Both the position numbers and the translations under genes were made by a program. Shown here one piece after another: positions 27,496-35,974 of a stretch of DNA of 64,000 nucleotides. Below the pieces are notes generated by a model. The model had not been told where the DNA came from. It made no database searches and saw only the letters and a program-made list of their open reading frames with translations. The DNA is from Nitrospirales bacterium (GTDB lineage: Bacteria; Nitrospirota; Nitrospiria; Nitrospirales; UBA8639), in assembly GCA_029261255.1 (NCBI GenBank), contig JAJDBQ010000133.1, positions 42,805 through 106,804 of the forward strand, written 5' to 3'. The stretch's first letter is position 1. Each line of letters begins with the position of its first letter.

Positions 27496-29073
27496 ATGGT
27501 CATGAAAGCTACAAACGATGACGGCAAGCTGCCCGTCACCGTCCTCAGTGGTTTCTTGGGCGCAGGTAAAACGACCTTGTTGACACACATCCTGCACACC
27601 AAGCACTCGGAAACCAAACCTTTTCGATGCGCGGTCATCGTCAACGACATGGCCGAACTCAATATCGATCAATCATTGGTCGAACAGAGTTCTATCGTTC
27701 AATCCGACACAGTCGTGGCCATGCAGAACGGTTGCGTGTGTTGCAGCCTGCAAAACGATCTCTTGGAACAAATCACAAAGCTGGCAGCCTCAAAGAACTT
27801 TGACTACATGATCATTGAAGGCTCTGGCGTTTCGGAGCCAGCTCAAATAGCCAAGTTGTTCGCCGATTGTGAGGACGACCATGACCACGAAAACGCACAC
27901 GCCGAAACGCCTATGTTGGGGCAAGTCGCTCGATTAGACACATGCGTCACCGTCGTCGATGCTTCCAGCATGCTGGAAGACACACCCCTCTGGCTCGGAC
28001 CCTCCAAGGAGAACCTGTCGCAACTCTTGGCCGAGCAAATCGAACACTCCAATGTGGTCTTGCTCAACAAGATCGACTTGATCGATGAAACACAGCTCCA
28101 GGGCATTCAAGACCGCATCTCATTGTTAAATCCTGAAGCCACGCTGATACCGTGTCGAAACTCGCAAATCCCGGTCATGGAGGTTGTTGACACTCGTCTA
28201 TATAACCCGAACTCTTTTGATGAGCAATTGACGCGTCTTGAAGGAAACTTCAACGTCGAAAACCAGACAGAGCGGCAAGAAGCTGTACAAGAGGACTGTT
28301 GTGCGGCCAAGAAAGCCGAAGGGCTAGATCCGTGTTGCGAGACAATAACCCTTCAGCCTCGTACGCTTCGATCAAACGTTTCGAAAGTTGTGCTTCCCGT
28401 GGCAAGTGAAACCCGGCATTCCTCTCGTTTTGGCATTACCTCCTTTTTGTATAGGGCCCGTCGCCCCTTTCACCCCGACCGTTTCGGCGAGGGGTTTCTC
28501 CACAAATTTTTTGTGTACTATGATCCTTATGGCGATGACTCGGAGGGGCAACACAATCAGGCTTCTGATATCACCAGCAACGAGAAGACGGAGCATGATG
28601 ATGCCGTGAAACAAGAGGAGGGGGAGAACCTTGAGCCAAAACGCTCCACCGAAGTGTTCCAAACAATGGCACGTGATCGTCAAAACACCCGCACCAAAGA
28701 ACTGGGGCAATTGATCCGTGCCAAAGGATTCTTGTGGCTAGCCGATACGCATGACCTGATGACGACATTCAGCCACGCGGGCAACCTCGTGACGATGACT
28801 GCGGGGGGTCCTTGGAAGGCGCTAGAATTGAAAGCCTACCGTGGCACAGAGGAAGAGAAATCCAAACTCTGCAAGGATTGGGTGGCCCCTTGGGGGGATC
28901 GCCGACAGGACCTCGTTTTTATTGGCCAGAATCTCAATCACCAAGTCATTCAGGCGTTGCTGGATGAGTGCCTGCTTTCTGATGAAGAGTTTGAAATGGG
29001 CATCGACTACTGGAAGGCAACCATGGGCGATGTCGTACTCGACATCAATCCCGAGGAATCAATCGCGTCATGA
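27496..29073 (+). CDS. COG0523 (CobW-family) zinc GTPase metallochaperone
   Basis: A 525-residue G3E GTPase. Walker A 'GFLGAGKTT' spans residues 19-27, the metal motif CVCC is at 80-83, 'EGSGVSEP' is the Walker B region and 'LLNKIDLID' the NKxD motif. Asp/His- and Cys-rich inserts ('DCEDDHDHENAH', 'EDCCAAKK', 'DPCCET') add metal ligands. A CobW C-terminal domain ends with 'LVFIGQNLNHQVIQALLDECL'. Zur-controlled members are thought to deliver zinc to key enzymes during starvation; cobalt or nitrile hydratase use is unlikely in this context. The ATG follows AGGAGG. Two fragments of a second COG0523-type gene lie at 41.5 and 45.2 kb. Confidence 0.92.
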   Translation: MVMKATNDDGKLPVTVLSGFLGAGKTTLLTHILHTKHSETKPFRCAVIVNDMAELNIDQSLVEQSSIVQSDTVVAMQNGCVCCSLQNDLLEQITKLAASKNFDYMIIEGSGVSEPAQIAKLFADCEDDHDHENAHAETPMLGQVARLDTCVTVVDASSMLEDTPLWLGPSKENLSQLLAEQIEHSNVVLLNKIDLIDETQLQGIQDRISLLNPEATLIPCRNSQIPVMEVVDTRLYNPNSFDEQLTRLEGNFNVENQTERQEAVQEDCCAAKKAEGLDPCCETITLQPRTLRSNVSKVVLPVASETRHSSRFGITSFLYRARRPFHPDRFGEGFLHKFFVYYDPYGDDSEGQHNQASDITSNEKTEHDDAVKQEEGENLEPKRSTEVFQTMARDRQNTRTKELGQLIRAKGFLWLADTHDLMTTFSHAGNLVTMTAGGPWKALELKAYRGTEEEKSKLCKDWVAPWGDRRQDLVFIGQNLNHQVIQALLDECLLSDEEFEMGIDYWKATMGDVVLDINPEESIAS

Positions 29074-29223
29074 AATCCTCAACGAAGAAAAAGGGTCCTG
29101 ACGCCGGCTCTCACTCATGCCCCGATTTTCAGCTGCTCGAGCGAACCAGATACTCCGTAGGCAAGCGGTCAAGCTTATAGTCACGTAGCCCGCGCGCGGA
29201 TTGAAGCTCAGTTGCAGTTAAAT

Positions 29224-29355
29224 TCAGCTCGAGGCCTTGCAGCACTCACTCCAGCAAGGCCCGCATGAGCATGACGCATCACAGCGACAAGCTTTAGTTC
29301 CACAACAGCAGCCACACGCCGTGGTCTTGCATGCACACTGACCATTTTTTAGCAT
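29224..29355 (-). CDS. Metallothionein-like Cys-rich mini-protein
   Basis: A 43-residue peptide with 13 Cys, many as CxC, CC or CxCC ('CACKTTACGCCC', 'CRCDASCSCGPC', 'SECC'). It has no signal peptide and no aromatic residues except one Trp. This is the composition of a metallothionein, but the spacing does not match cyanobacterial SmtA, which also carries His. It lies between the COG0523 gene and the foreign ABC/TonB block. GAAAGAGG precedes the ATG at 29355; the ORF track frame is longer. Metal preference (zinc or copper) is open. Confidence 0.65.
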   Translation of the reverse strand: MLKNGQCACKTTACGCCCGTKACRCDASCSCGPCWSECCKASS

Positions 29356-29459
29356 TGACAGGCCTCTTTCATGGCTTTCTCCTCCTCTTTTTTCGCGGCA
29401 CTCGAAATTGTTTTCAAAGCAATCCAGGAGGCTGCATTCAGTCATTCAACTCGTCACTT

Positions 29460-30290
29460 TCACAGATTCGGGATAACTCGTGGAGCACTTGACGGTTGAA
29501 TGTGGGAGCTGGCTTGCCTCGGTTCCGACTCGCGCAGTAAAAACCGCCTTTTCTCACCATCAAATACGACGTCCGCGCTGTCGAAGGCCTTGGCGATTGA
29601 TCCGTCTGCGATGAGTTGATCCGGCGCGCCAGAGATGAGGACGCCGTCATCAATGATCCAAAGATCGCGGGCGAGTTCCAGACTAAGCTCAAGATCGTGG
29701 CTGGATAAAAGGACAATCTTACCTGACGACTCGGCATAGCGGCGCAAAAGTGCCATGATCTCAATCCGGCCCGGCAAGTCCAGAAAGGCTGTGATTTCGT
29801 CAAGCACCATGATCGTCGAGGATTGCGCGAGCGCACGCGCGATCATGACGCGCTGACGTTCGCCGTCGGAAAGACTATCGAACGCCTTGGGCGCAAACTG
29901 TTCTGCGCCCGCCTGCCGCATGGCGTCCACGACCATCGCGCGATCCTGGGCTGAAAGCCCGCCGCGCCAGCCGGTATAGGGCTGTCGACCGAGTTCCACG
30001 ACGTCCCGCGCGAGAAGGCCTGGGCTGGAGACCCGATCGGTGGTGACCACCGAAATCGCTCGGGCCCGGTCTTGGGCGCTCATCTCGGCGACCGGCCTGT
30101 CCGCCAAAATCGCAGCGCCAGAAAGCGCAGCCTGCAGACCGCAAATCGTCCGCATCAAAGTCGATTTGCCGGCCCCGTTACGGCCTATGACGCAGACGAA
30201 TGATCCGGATAGAAGAGAAAGCGTCACGGCCTCGACGACAATCCCCCGAGCGCCGGGATACCCGGCCGTCAATCCCGTCAGTTCCAGCAT
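29460..30290 (-). CDS. ABC transporter ATPase (BtuD/FecE family)
   Basis: A 276-residue ATPase for a periplasmic-binding-protein uptake system. It has Walker A 'GRNGAGKSTLM', the signature 'LSDGERQRVMIARAL', Walker B 'IMVLDE' and the switch His in 'LLSSHDLEL'. The start at 30290 overlaps the permease stop (ATGA), so they are coupled. The signature has LSDGE in place of LSGGQ, which is tolerated in this family. The block down to about 34.85 kb is visibly richer in G+C than its surroundings and reads like alphaproteobacterial DNA. The 685-codon ORF in the track is an artefact of that GC richness. Confidence 0.9.
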   Translation of the reverse strand: MLELTGLTAGYPGARGIVVEAVTLSLLSGSFVCVIGRNGAGKSTLMRTICGLQAALSGAAILADRPVAEMSAQDRARAISVVTTDRVSSPGLLARDVVELGRQPYTGWRGGLSAQDRAMVVDAMRQAGAEQFAPKAFDSLSDGERQRVMIARALAQSSTIMVLDEITAFLDLPGRIEIMALLRRYAESSGKIVLLSSHDLELSLELARDLWIIDDGVLISGAPDQLIADGSIAKAFDSADVVFDGEKRRFLLRESEPRQASSHIQPSSAPRVIPNL

Positions 30291-31351
30291 CACGCGCTCC
30301 CGCGCAGTGACGGACTGAACAACAAGAGCGCGATGACCACAGGCGCGCCGACCAGCGCGAGGATGGCGTTCAGATGCAGAAAATGCTGCTCCCATGGTAA
30401 GTGGACCACAGCGTCGGCGCTGATGGCCAACAGTGCGCCGCTCAGCGCCGCAAGCGGAATAAGCGGTAATATTTGAGATGTGCGGGCGATCGCCCGCGCG
30501 AAATGCGGGACGATCAGACCGATAAATGTCACCGGGCCGCAATAGGCGGTGACCGGCGCGACCAGCAGCACCACCGCGCCGAGGGTCAGCCACCGAAGAC
30601 GCCTCACATCCGTCCCCAGGCTCCGTGCATACGTCTCGCCGAGCAACAAGGCGCTGAGGCCCTTGGCGCTGGCGATGGCCACGATGACGCCAAGGCCGAT
30701 CGGGACAATCATGAAGCCCAGATCGGCAAAGGTGGTCGATGCGAAAGTGCCGTCGTTCCAGCCGGAATACACCCGTCCGCCGACGCGATTTGCAAAATGA
30801 ATGATGATGCTGACGAGCCCTTTCATGGTGAAGCCAAGCATGAGCCCCACCACCAGAAGCGTGATGTTCCCGACCCGGCGCGACAGCGACGCTATGGCCA
30901 CAGCGAACACCGCAACGCCGACGAGCGCCCCTGTCGTCAAGCCAATTCCCTGGAACGCGGTCAGAAAGGCGATGGCGGCCGGTCCGGCAAAGGCAGCGGC
31001 GGTTACAATAAGGGCGACGCCAAGCTGACCGCCGGCGAGGAGCCCGAGCGACCAGGCGTCCGCCATGGGATTTCGAAAGAGTGCCTGCATCAGGACGCCG
31101 GAGACGCCGAGCGCAGCGCCGGCGAGAAGGCCCGTCACGACCCTGGGCAAACGCATGCCACGTACAATTTGCGCCGCGACCGGATCGCTCTCCGGCGAGA
31201 ACAAGGCTGCCATTAATTGTTCGAAACTCAAAGCGACTTGCCCATAGGACAAGGTAAAGCCCATCACCCCCAAGAGCGCAAGCAAAAAACCGAGCACTGC
31301 GTATTTCGTCACGTTTGTCTGCGGCGCGACGGGCGCTGCCTCTACGGTCAT
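30290..31351 (-). CDS. FecCD/BtuC-family ABC permease
   Basis: A 353-residue inner-membrane permease with about ten helices. It carries typical FecCD blocks: 'LRLPRVVTGLLAGAALGVSG' (here 'MRLPRVV'), 'LMQALFRNPMADAWSLGL' and, late in the protein, 'GPVTFIGLIVPHFAR'. This family imports cobalamin, ferric siderophores, haem or metal chelates. It is coupled by overlaps to the ATPase downstream and the binding protein upstream. The substrate cannot be named from sequence; the zinc island suggests a zinc chelate, and cobalamin or siderophore remain possible. Confidence 0.92.
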   Translation of the reverse strand: MTVEAAPVAPQTNVTKYAVLGFLLALLGVMGFTLSYGQVALSFEQLMAALFSPESDPVAAQIVRGMRLPRVVTGLLAGAALGVSGVLMQALFRNPMADAWSLGLLAGGQLGVALIVTAAAFAGPAAIAFLTAFQGIGLTTGALVGVAVFAVAIASLSRRVGNITLLVVGLMLGFTMKGLVSIIIHFANRVGGRVYSGWNDGTFASTTFADLGFMIVPIGLGVIVAIASAKGLSALLLGETYARSLGTDVRRLRWLTLGAVVLLVAPVTAYCGPVTFIGLIVPHFARAIARTSQILPLIPLAALSGALLAISADAVVHLPWEQHFLHLNAILALVGAPVVIALLLFSPSLRGSA

Positions 31352-32529
31352 GATCTCGGAGTCTCGCTATCGGGCTGAATATATTTGAAAGGCGCGCTTG
31401 ACGCGTCCGGGTGCAGCATACGGACGAGATCCCGCAGAACATAGTCCGGACGAATGGGGCCGGTTTCGTAGTAGTCGAAGGCGTCGGCTTCGGGTTTGGT
31501 CGAGCCATCCGAGGCAAAGAGGCATCCGTCCCGCCAAGCCTTGAAGTGTTGGAGAAAGTCTTCGTCTATAAAGGCTTGCGAGTGCGTGTCACGGATGATC
31601 CAGCAGTCGACATCGCGCCCGTGCGCGAGAAGAGTTTCAGAACCGATGCGCGTAAAGTCGTCGAGCCGGATATCATCCTGAAGCGCCATGGGGTTCACCC
31701 CGCCCGCGTCGGACAAGAGTTGATTCTCGGCATTCCGGATCGTGACCATCCAGCGGCCGCTGCCGGCAAACCACGCACTCAATACTTGCTTCTTTGGCCT
31801 ATCGGCGACGCGCGTTTTCAACACGGCGACGTTCTCGGCGACCATGTCCGCGTAGGCGTTCGCCTCGTCTTCCTTGCCGACGAACATGCCCAAAAGCCGC
31901 ACATAATCGACGGGGCCCATATACGTCGTTTCCGCTTCCAGGAAGATCGGAACGATTGGAACGCCAAGGCCCTTGATGCGTTCGTAATGCTCCGCATGCC
32001 CTAAGTCGCCGAGGACGGTGAAAAAGACGTCCGGCTGCGCGCCGATCAGCGTATCGATCGAAGGCGGCGCGTGCCATCCGTACCCGACTTGCGCAACGTC
32101 GCCCGATCGCGCGCGCGCGCGTATTCCATCATTATAGCTTTTGACGCCACCGACTGCGACAAGCCGATCTTCAACGTTGAGCGTCGTAAGAATCGCTTCC
32201 AGAAAGCCGTAATTGACGGCGACCCGTTCGACGGGCGTGCGGACGATCACGGCGTGTTCCAGGTCGCCTGTCAATTCAGGCGGATCGAGTGTTTTTGGGA
32301 CAAGGACGACGCGCGCCTGCTGAGCGGCTCCTTTCGCGTCGCCGCCCCAACTGACGACGGGCGCTTTGAAGTCGACGATGCGATAGCCGTCTCGTTCATA
32401 GACTCTAAACGTCTCGGCGTGCGCCATCTCTAAGACAGTCGCCCCCACCAGGTCGCGGTCAGCGCCAGGTTGTCCCTCACAGGCACCGAGCGAGACGAAT
32501 GCCAGAAAAATGGCGATTCTGATCATCAA
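31348..32529 (-). CDS. Periplasmic binding protein, BtuF/FepB type
   Basis: A 393-residue binding protein with a signal ending at 'FLAFVSLGAC', which looks like a lipobox. The two-lobed family pattern is visible: 'NYGFLEAILTTLNVEDRLVAVGG', 'QPDVFFTVLGDLGHAEHY' and 'LSAWFAGSGRWMV'. Ends overlap the receptor gene and the permease gene by 4 bases each, giving the order receptor, binding protein, permease, ATPase. Charged residues do not reveal the ligand. The coding strand includes a run of alternating G and C near 32108. Confidence 0.85.
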   Translation of the reverse strand: MMIRIAIFLAFVSLGACEGQPGADRDLVGATVLEMAHAETFRVYERDGYRIVDFKAPVVSWGGDAKGAAQQARVVLVPKTLDPPELTGDLEHAVIVRTPVERVAVNYGFLEAILTTLNVEDRLVAVGGVKSYNDGIRARARSGDVAQVGYGWHAPPSIDTLIGAQPDVFFTVLGDLGHAEHYERIKGLGVPIVPIFLEAETTYMGPVDYVRLLGMFVGKEDEANAYADMVAENVAVLKTRVADRPKKQVLSAWFAGSGRWMVTIRNAENQLLSDAGGVNPMALQDDIRLDDFTRIGSETLLAHGRDVDCWIIRDTHSQAFIDEDFLQHFKAWRDGCLFASDGSTKPEADAFDYYETGPIRPDYVLRDLVRMLHPDASSAPFKYIQPDSETPRS

Positions 32530-34850
32530 AACCTCTTGGTTAGCGCCACTCGGAATTGGCGCGGCGGGCCTGGCATGGCGAATTGCGGGTCGGTGCGCCC
32601 GCCGAAAAAGGAATAATATGTTGCATCGAACGCGTTATTCAGCGTCAGGTCAAGCGTGAAACCTTTCAAAAAATCAGGTTCAAGACGCGCGGCGAAGGTG
32701 ACAATCGTGTAACCGCCATCTTTGAACGCATTATCGTCCGTGTAGAAATAATCACTGTAATATTCAAGAATACCGCGAAGTGTGAACCATTCAGAAAGTT
32801 GCTGATCAGCTTGCAGATAGAGGAGGTGGTCCGGCACGCCACGGGGTGCGTTGCCTGAAAAATCCAGCCGGCCGGAGGAGGTCTTGATGATGAATTTTTT
32901 CCACTCCGCATCAAGATAGGTGTAGTTCAGCCGTAGCTTCGTTGTATCAGTCGGCGCAGCATTCAACGAGAATTCGAGGCCGCGGCTACGATAACGGTCC
33001 CCATAAGCGATCAGATTGGAAGGTTGGGAAAAATCGGTCGCCGCCGCTGGGTTGTCGACAATCTGGCGCCGGTTGCGTTGTTCGCTGTAGAAGACGTTCA
33101 CCTCGGCCGACAATCGATTGTCGAGGATATTGCCTTTGACGCCTGCTTCAACGCTGTCGATCTTGGTCGGGCGTTGTTCTGGCCGTGCGTATTGAACGGG
33201 ATCCCACTCGAATGTCGCCCCGAAATTCGAATTAAATCCACGTCCATATGCGACGTACACCTGGCCCCAATCGGTCAGGTACAATAGCGACGCTTTCGGC
33301 GAAAAAGCGTCTGCTTTCCCTGATTGCTTTCCGCCCGCGCTCACGCCGGCTATCGATGCAAAGGTGGCCTTCCGGCTGAAGTCGTCATAACGCAGTCCGA
33401 GCGTCAGTCTCAGGCGATCGGTGAGCGCAATTTCGTCCTGAACAAAGAGGCCCCAGAATGTGTTGTCGAATTCGCTGTCGGTGAGCCGATCGTTCCGGGC
33501 GAAGCAGGGATTGTTCTCGTTCAACACGTTACCGCTGGAGATATCGACTTCAATGGCATAGAACGTGAACCCACATGCCGCGGTAAAGCCGTTTTGCCCC
33601 GTCCATAAATCCACGACTTCAGTGTCCGATTGTTCAACGGTGACGCCAGCGATGATGTCATGACGTCTAGTCCGCCATCGGGTCGTGGCTTCACCGTAAA
33701 ACACGTCCTGCGAGGTATCGCTTTGCAGGCCGTTATAGCCGACGATCCCGGCGGCGAGATTCCGTCCGAAGCGATCAAAGAGATTGTTGAAAACGTCTCG
33801 TTGAATGTTTCTATACGATCCTTTGAACGCGAAGACGAGATCATCGGAGACGCGATGCTCAAGGGTCATCGCCGTGAAAATGTTTTTGGTCTTGTTATTC
33901 GGATTCCCGAACCCAATAAACCCTTCGTTGCCGCCCTCAAAGGCAAGGATTTCGCCTTCGGAGCCAAGTACACGCCCGGTTGTCGACTCCACATCGCGAT
34001 CATTATAGTTGCCGTAGACGGTCAAGGTGGTTTGTGGGGTGAGATCGTAGCGCGCTTTGGCGAAAAGATTAAAGATCTCGCGCTGAGAATGCTCACGCCA
34101 GCCGTCGTAGTTTTGGTAGGCGCCGGCGAGAAAGAGACCGCCATTCTCGCCAAGCATTCGTTCTACTGACGCGTTCGCTCTGGAGAAGCCATCGCTGCCG
34201 CCGGCGAACCGGGTGATCACGGCGTTTTCGTTAGGGTTGCGCGTGATATAGTTGGTCGCGCCGTAAAGCGCGCCGCGGCCGTAAAGCGCTGAGACAGGCC
34301 CTTTCACGACCTCAATCCGCTCAATTGCGTCGTAGGGAATTTCATTAAGCTGCAATTCCTCAAAGAGACCGATGAACGGAATGCCGTCAATGAGGCTGAT
34401 TGCGCCTTCAGTTCCGGTCGACCCGCGGAAAGAAACCCATGGGAATTCGTCGGCGCCACCCTCGCCCCGTCGGAAGAAGACGCCCGTCACACCGCGGAAT
34501 TCGTCGGTACCGACGGCGAATCCGTTGCGACGCAGCTCGCCGACGTCCTGGACGGCGATCGAGGCAGGCGTATCAATAAGACTTTTCTTCGTCCGAGTGG
34601 CCGTGACGACCATCGTATCGAGTTCGTCGATAGTCTTCTCGGCGGCAATTGTATCGGCTTCACCGAGGCCCTTCTCCGACACTTCGGGCAACGTCTCGAT
34701 AGGCGTACGCTCGATGGGATCCGCCGTCTCCGCTCCTAGCTCGCTTTGCGCCCATGTGACCGTTGCTCCTCCGACAACGGCGAACACGACACACCACACC
34801 ACGCCCCACACAAGAAGTGTGCGGGCTTCACCCCAACCTGACATGATCAT
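32526..34850 (-). CDS. TonB-dependent outer-membrane receptor (GC-rich block)
   Basis: A 774-residue receptor. The signal sequence around 'LLVWGVVWCVVFAVVGGATVTWA' is followed by a TonB-box-like 'ELDTMVVTATR', a plug domain ('TPASIAVQDVGELRRNG', 'FIGLFEELQLNEIPYDAIERIEVVKGP') and a 22-strand barrel ending in Phe ('FRVALTKRF'). It heads an operon with the ABC genes, so it imports their substrate across the outer membrane. The start at 34850 has AGAAGGAAGG upstream. The ORF track extends through a tandem repeat and is wrong. Probably acquired by transfer, judging from base composition. Confidence 0.92.
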   Translation of the reverse strand: MIMSGWGEARTLLVWGVVWCVVFAVVGGATVTWAQSELGAETADPIERTPIETLPEVSEKGLGEADTIAAEKTIDELDTMVVTATRTKKSLIDTPASIAVQDVGELRRNGFAVGTDEFRGVTGVFFRRGEGGADEFPWVSFRGSTGTEGAISLIDGIPFIGLFEELQLNEIPYDAIERIEVVKGPVSALYGRGALYGATNYITRNPNENAVITRFAGGSDGFSRANASVERMLGENGGLFLAGAYQNYDGWREHSQREIFNLFAKARYDLTPQTTLTVYGNYNDRDVESTTGRVLGSEGEILAFEGGNEGFIGFGNPNNKTKNIFTAMTLEHRVSDDLVFAFKGSYRNIQRDVFNNLFDRFGRNLAAGIVGYNGLQSDTSQDVFYGEATTRWRTRRHDIIAGVTVEQSDTEVVDLWTGQNGFTAACGFTFYAIEVDISSGNVLNENNPCFARNDRLTDSEFDNTFWGLFVQDEIALTDRLRLTLGLRYDDFSRKATFASIAGVSAGGKQSGKADAFSPKASLLYLTDWGQVYVAYGRGFNSNFGATFEWDPVQYARPEQRPTKIDSVEAGVKGNILDNRLSAEVNVFYSEQRNRRQIVDNPAAATDFSQPSNLIAYGDRYRSRGLEFSLNAAPTDTTKLRLNYTYLDAEWKKFIIKTSSGRLDFSGNAPRGVPDHLLYLQADQQLSEWFTLRGILEYYSDYFYTDDNAFKDGGYTIVTFAARLEPDFLKGFTLDLTLNNAFDATYYSFFGGRTDPQFAMPGPPRQFRVALTKRF

Positions 34851-34856
34851 AAAATT

Positions 34857-34888
34857 CCTTCCTTCTGTACCTTCTCTACCTTCTGTAC
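34857..34888. repeat. Short tandem repeat in the receptor leader
   Basis: Imperfect 9-base units (plus strand 'CCTTCTGTA', 'CCTTCTCTA', 'CCTTCTGTA') lie directly upstream of the receptor start and supply its purine-rich ribosome-binding region on the minus strand. Unit number could affect translation. Confidence 0.7.
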
Positions 34889-35020
34889 AGTGAGTGCCTT
34901 CACCACAAATAGAAAGCCGGCCGTCACGCGGCTCCTGGATCGGATTCGATCCGATCTCGGGCGCATGCACAGGCGGCTGAACTTCCGGGTGTGAGCGACA
35001 GAGCGCCCATCCCGGTCGGC

Positions 35021-35182
35021 TTAGCTGACTGACGAACTGACCGCTTTATTCAAGAGCAGCTTGTCTTGTTTCGTAAGCACGAGCACATATCGCTTCCCGT
35101 TATACACAATGGCCAGAGGCAGCCGTTCCTTCGTCACCGCCATGGTTTCGTTGGTGATCGCCCCCGAAATACTTGATCTCAT
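35021..35182 (-). CDS. hemP: HemP-like small protein
   Basis: A 53-residue peptide missed by the ORF track. Its second half, 'LPLAIVYNGKRYVLVLTKQDKLLL', matches the HemP pattern (short beta pair then LTRxGKLxL). HemP genes sit beside TonB receptors for haem or siderophores; in Burkholderia and relatives HemP activates the receptor gene. Here it lies upstream of a TonB receptor on the same strand, with the truncated exbB behind it. GAGGGGG precedes the ATG. Whether it acts as regulator or leftover is unknown. Confidence 0.65.
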   Translation of the reverse strand: MRSSISGAITNETMAVTKERLPLAIVYNGKRYVLVLTKQDKLLLNKAVSSSVS

Positions 35183-35232
35183 AACCCCCTCATTGATCTA
35201 TTCACAGCAGGTCTCTTGATCTAACAATGGAT

Positions 35233-35411
35233 TCATAAAGACTTGACGAACCAGCTCATTTCATAGTCGTCCGCGAACCTCCCGTCTGTGGCTCTGACGG
35301 CTTGAGCACACCGTCCTTCCACAGCAAATCCCAATTTCCTGTAGAGCACCAGGTCACGCTCATTGCCGCCCAAAACCTGCATAGTGACTTTTCGCAGTGC
35401 AGTGATACTGC
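35233..35411 (-). pseudogene. C-terminal fragment of a GNAT acetyltransferase
   Basis: The frame reads 'ALRKVTMQVLGGNER', 'DLVLYRKLGFAVEG' and 'DGRFADDYEMSWFV', the last third of a GNAT N-acetyltransferase (acetyl-CoA site and C-terminal strands). The N-terminal part is missing. The fragment abuts the truncated exbB, as if a deletion joined the front of exbB to the back of this gene. Confidence 0.65.
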
Positions 35412-35686
35412 CCCGATTTCGTCAACATGACGCCAAACACCGTGCCTAATAAACCAATCGACGGTGCATGGGCCGCGACTGTCCCAATCACCACCAAGCG
35501 CTTAGTTAACGTCGATTCCAGGTTATTGAGAGAAGCCAATCGAGAAAGGTTGATTCGGCGGAAAAACATCCACCGTTCAACGACAACCGCAAAGGCCCAC
35601 ACACTTAGCAGCACTAACAGCCCGATGACGCCATAATCGATGAGTGTTGTTATATGACCCATAATGGCCAGTCCCTGTTGATACAC
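35405..35686 (-). pseudogene. exbB: Truncated exbB
   Basis: About 90 residues of an ExbB/TolQ proton-channel subunit: the first membrane helix ('YGVIGLLVLLSVWAFAVVVERW') and 'GTVAAHAPSIGLLGTVFGVMLT', the highly conserved loop and second helix. It then leaves the family abruptly, and the third helix and tail are missing. The tail of the ORF is encoded by the GNAT fragment in another frame. An intact protein would power TonB together with ExbD. Confidence 0.85.
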
Positions 35687-35694
35687 ATTCAGAT

Positions 35695-35974
35695 AATTTC
35701 ATGCCGATAGAGAAGAGGAAATTGGAACTACACTCACCACATCTCTACGCCCTCCACTGTAGTTAGTCCGGCCTGAAATAAGACATCGGTTTCTCACTCA
35801 CGTTGAGCTGGTATTGAGGGGCAGCACCCACAGCCCCCACTTCACCTCCATCTGCTCTTCCAACGAAGACCCAGGGCTTCGGATCACTTCCTTTAACTTG
35901 GCTCACTGGTGGGCGTACTGCTTCACTGCCTCTTCTCGTGTTTTATTTTTTATGATGCAACTTTTTTTGGCCAT
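35695..35974 (-). pseudogene. rpsN: Decayed zinc-independent ribosomal protein S14 paralogue (rpsN2)
   Basis: The minus strand reads 'MAKKSCIIKNKTREEAVKQY', then 'AKLKEVIRSPGSSLEEQMEV' and 'LPLNTSST', then 'VRNRCLISGRTNY'. This is S14 of the form without the CxxC zinc pairs. Two in-frame TGA codons fall where Arg is expected (CGA to TGA changes) and the C-terminal KASW end is lost. Zinc-free S14 copies are classical Zur-repressed genes that spare zinc. Not in the ORF track because of the stops. Confidence 0.75.

Noticed and set aside
29460-31517. A single 685-codon ORF on the minus strand
   Set aside because: Only the part from 30290 downward is an ABC ATPase. The N-terminal 410 codons are low-complexity Arg-rich translation of the permease gene in another frame, caused by high GC.
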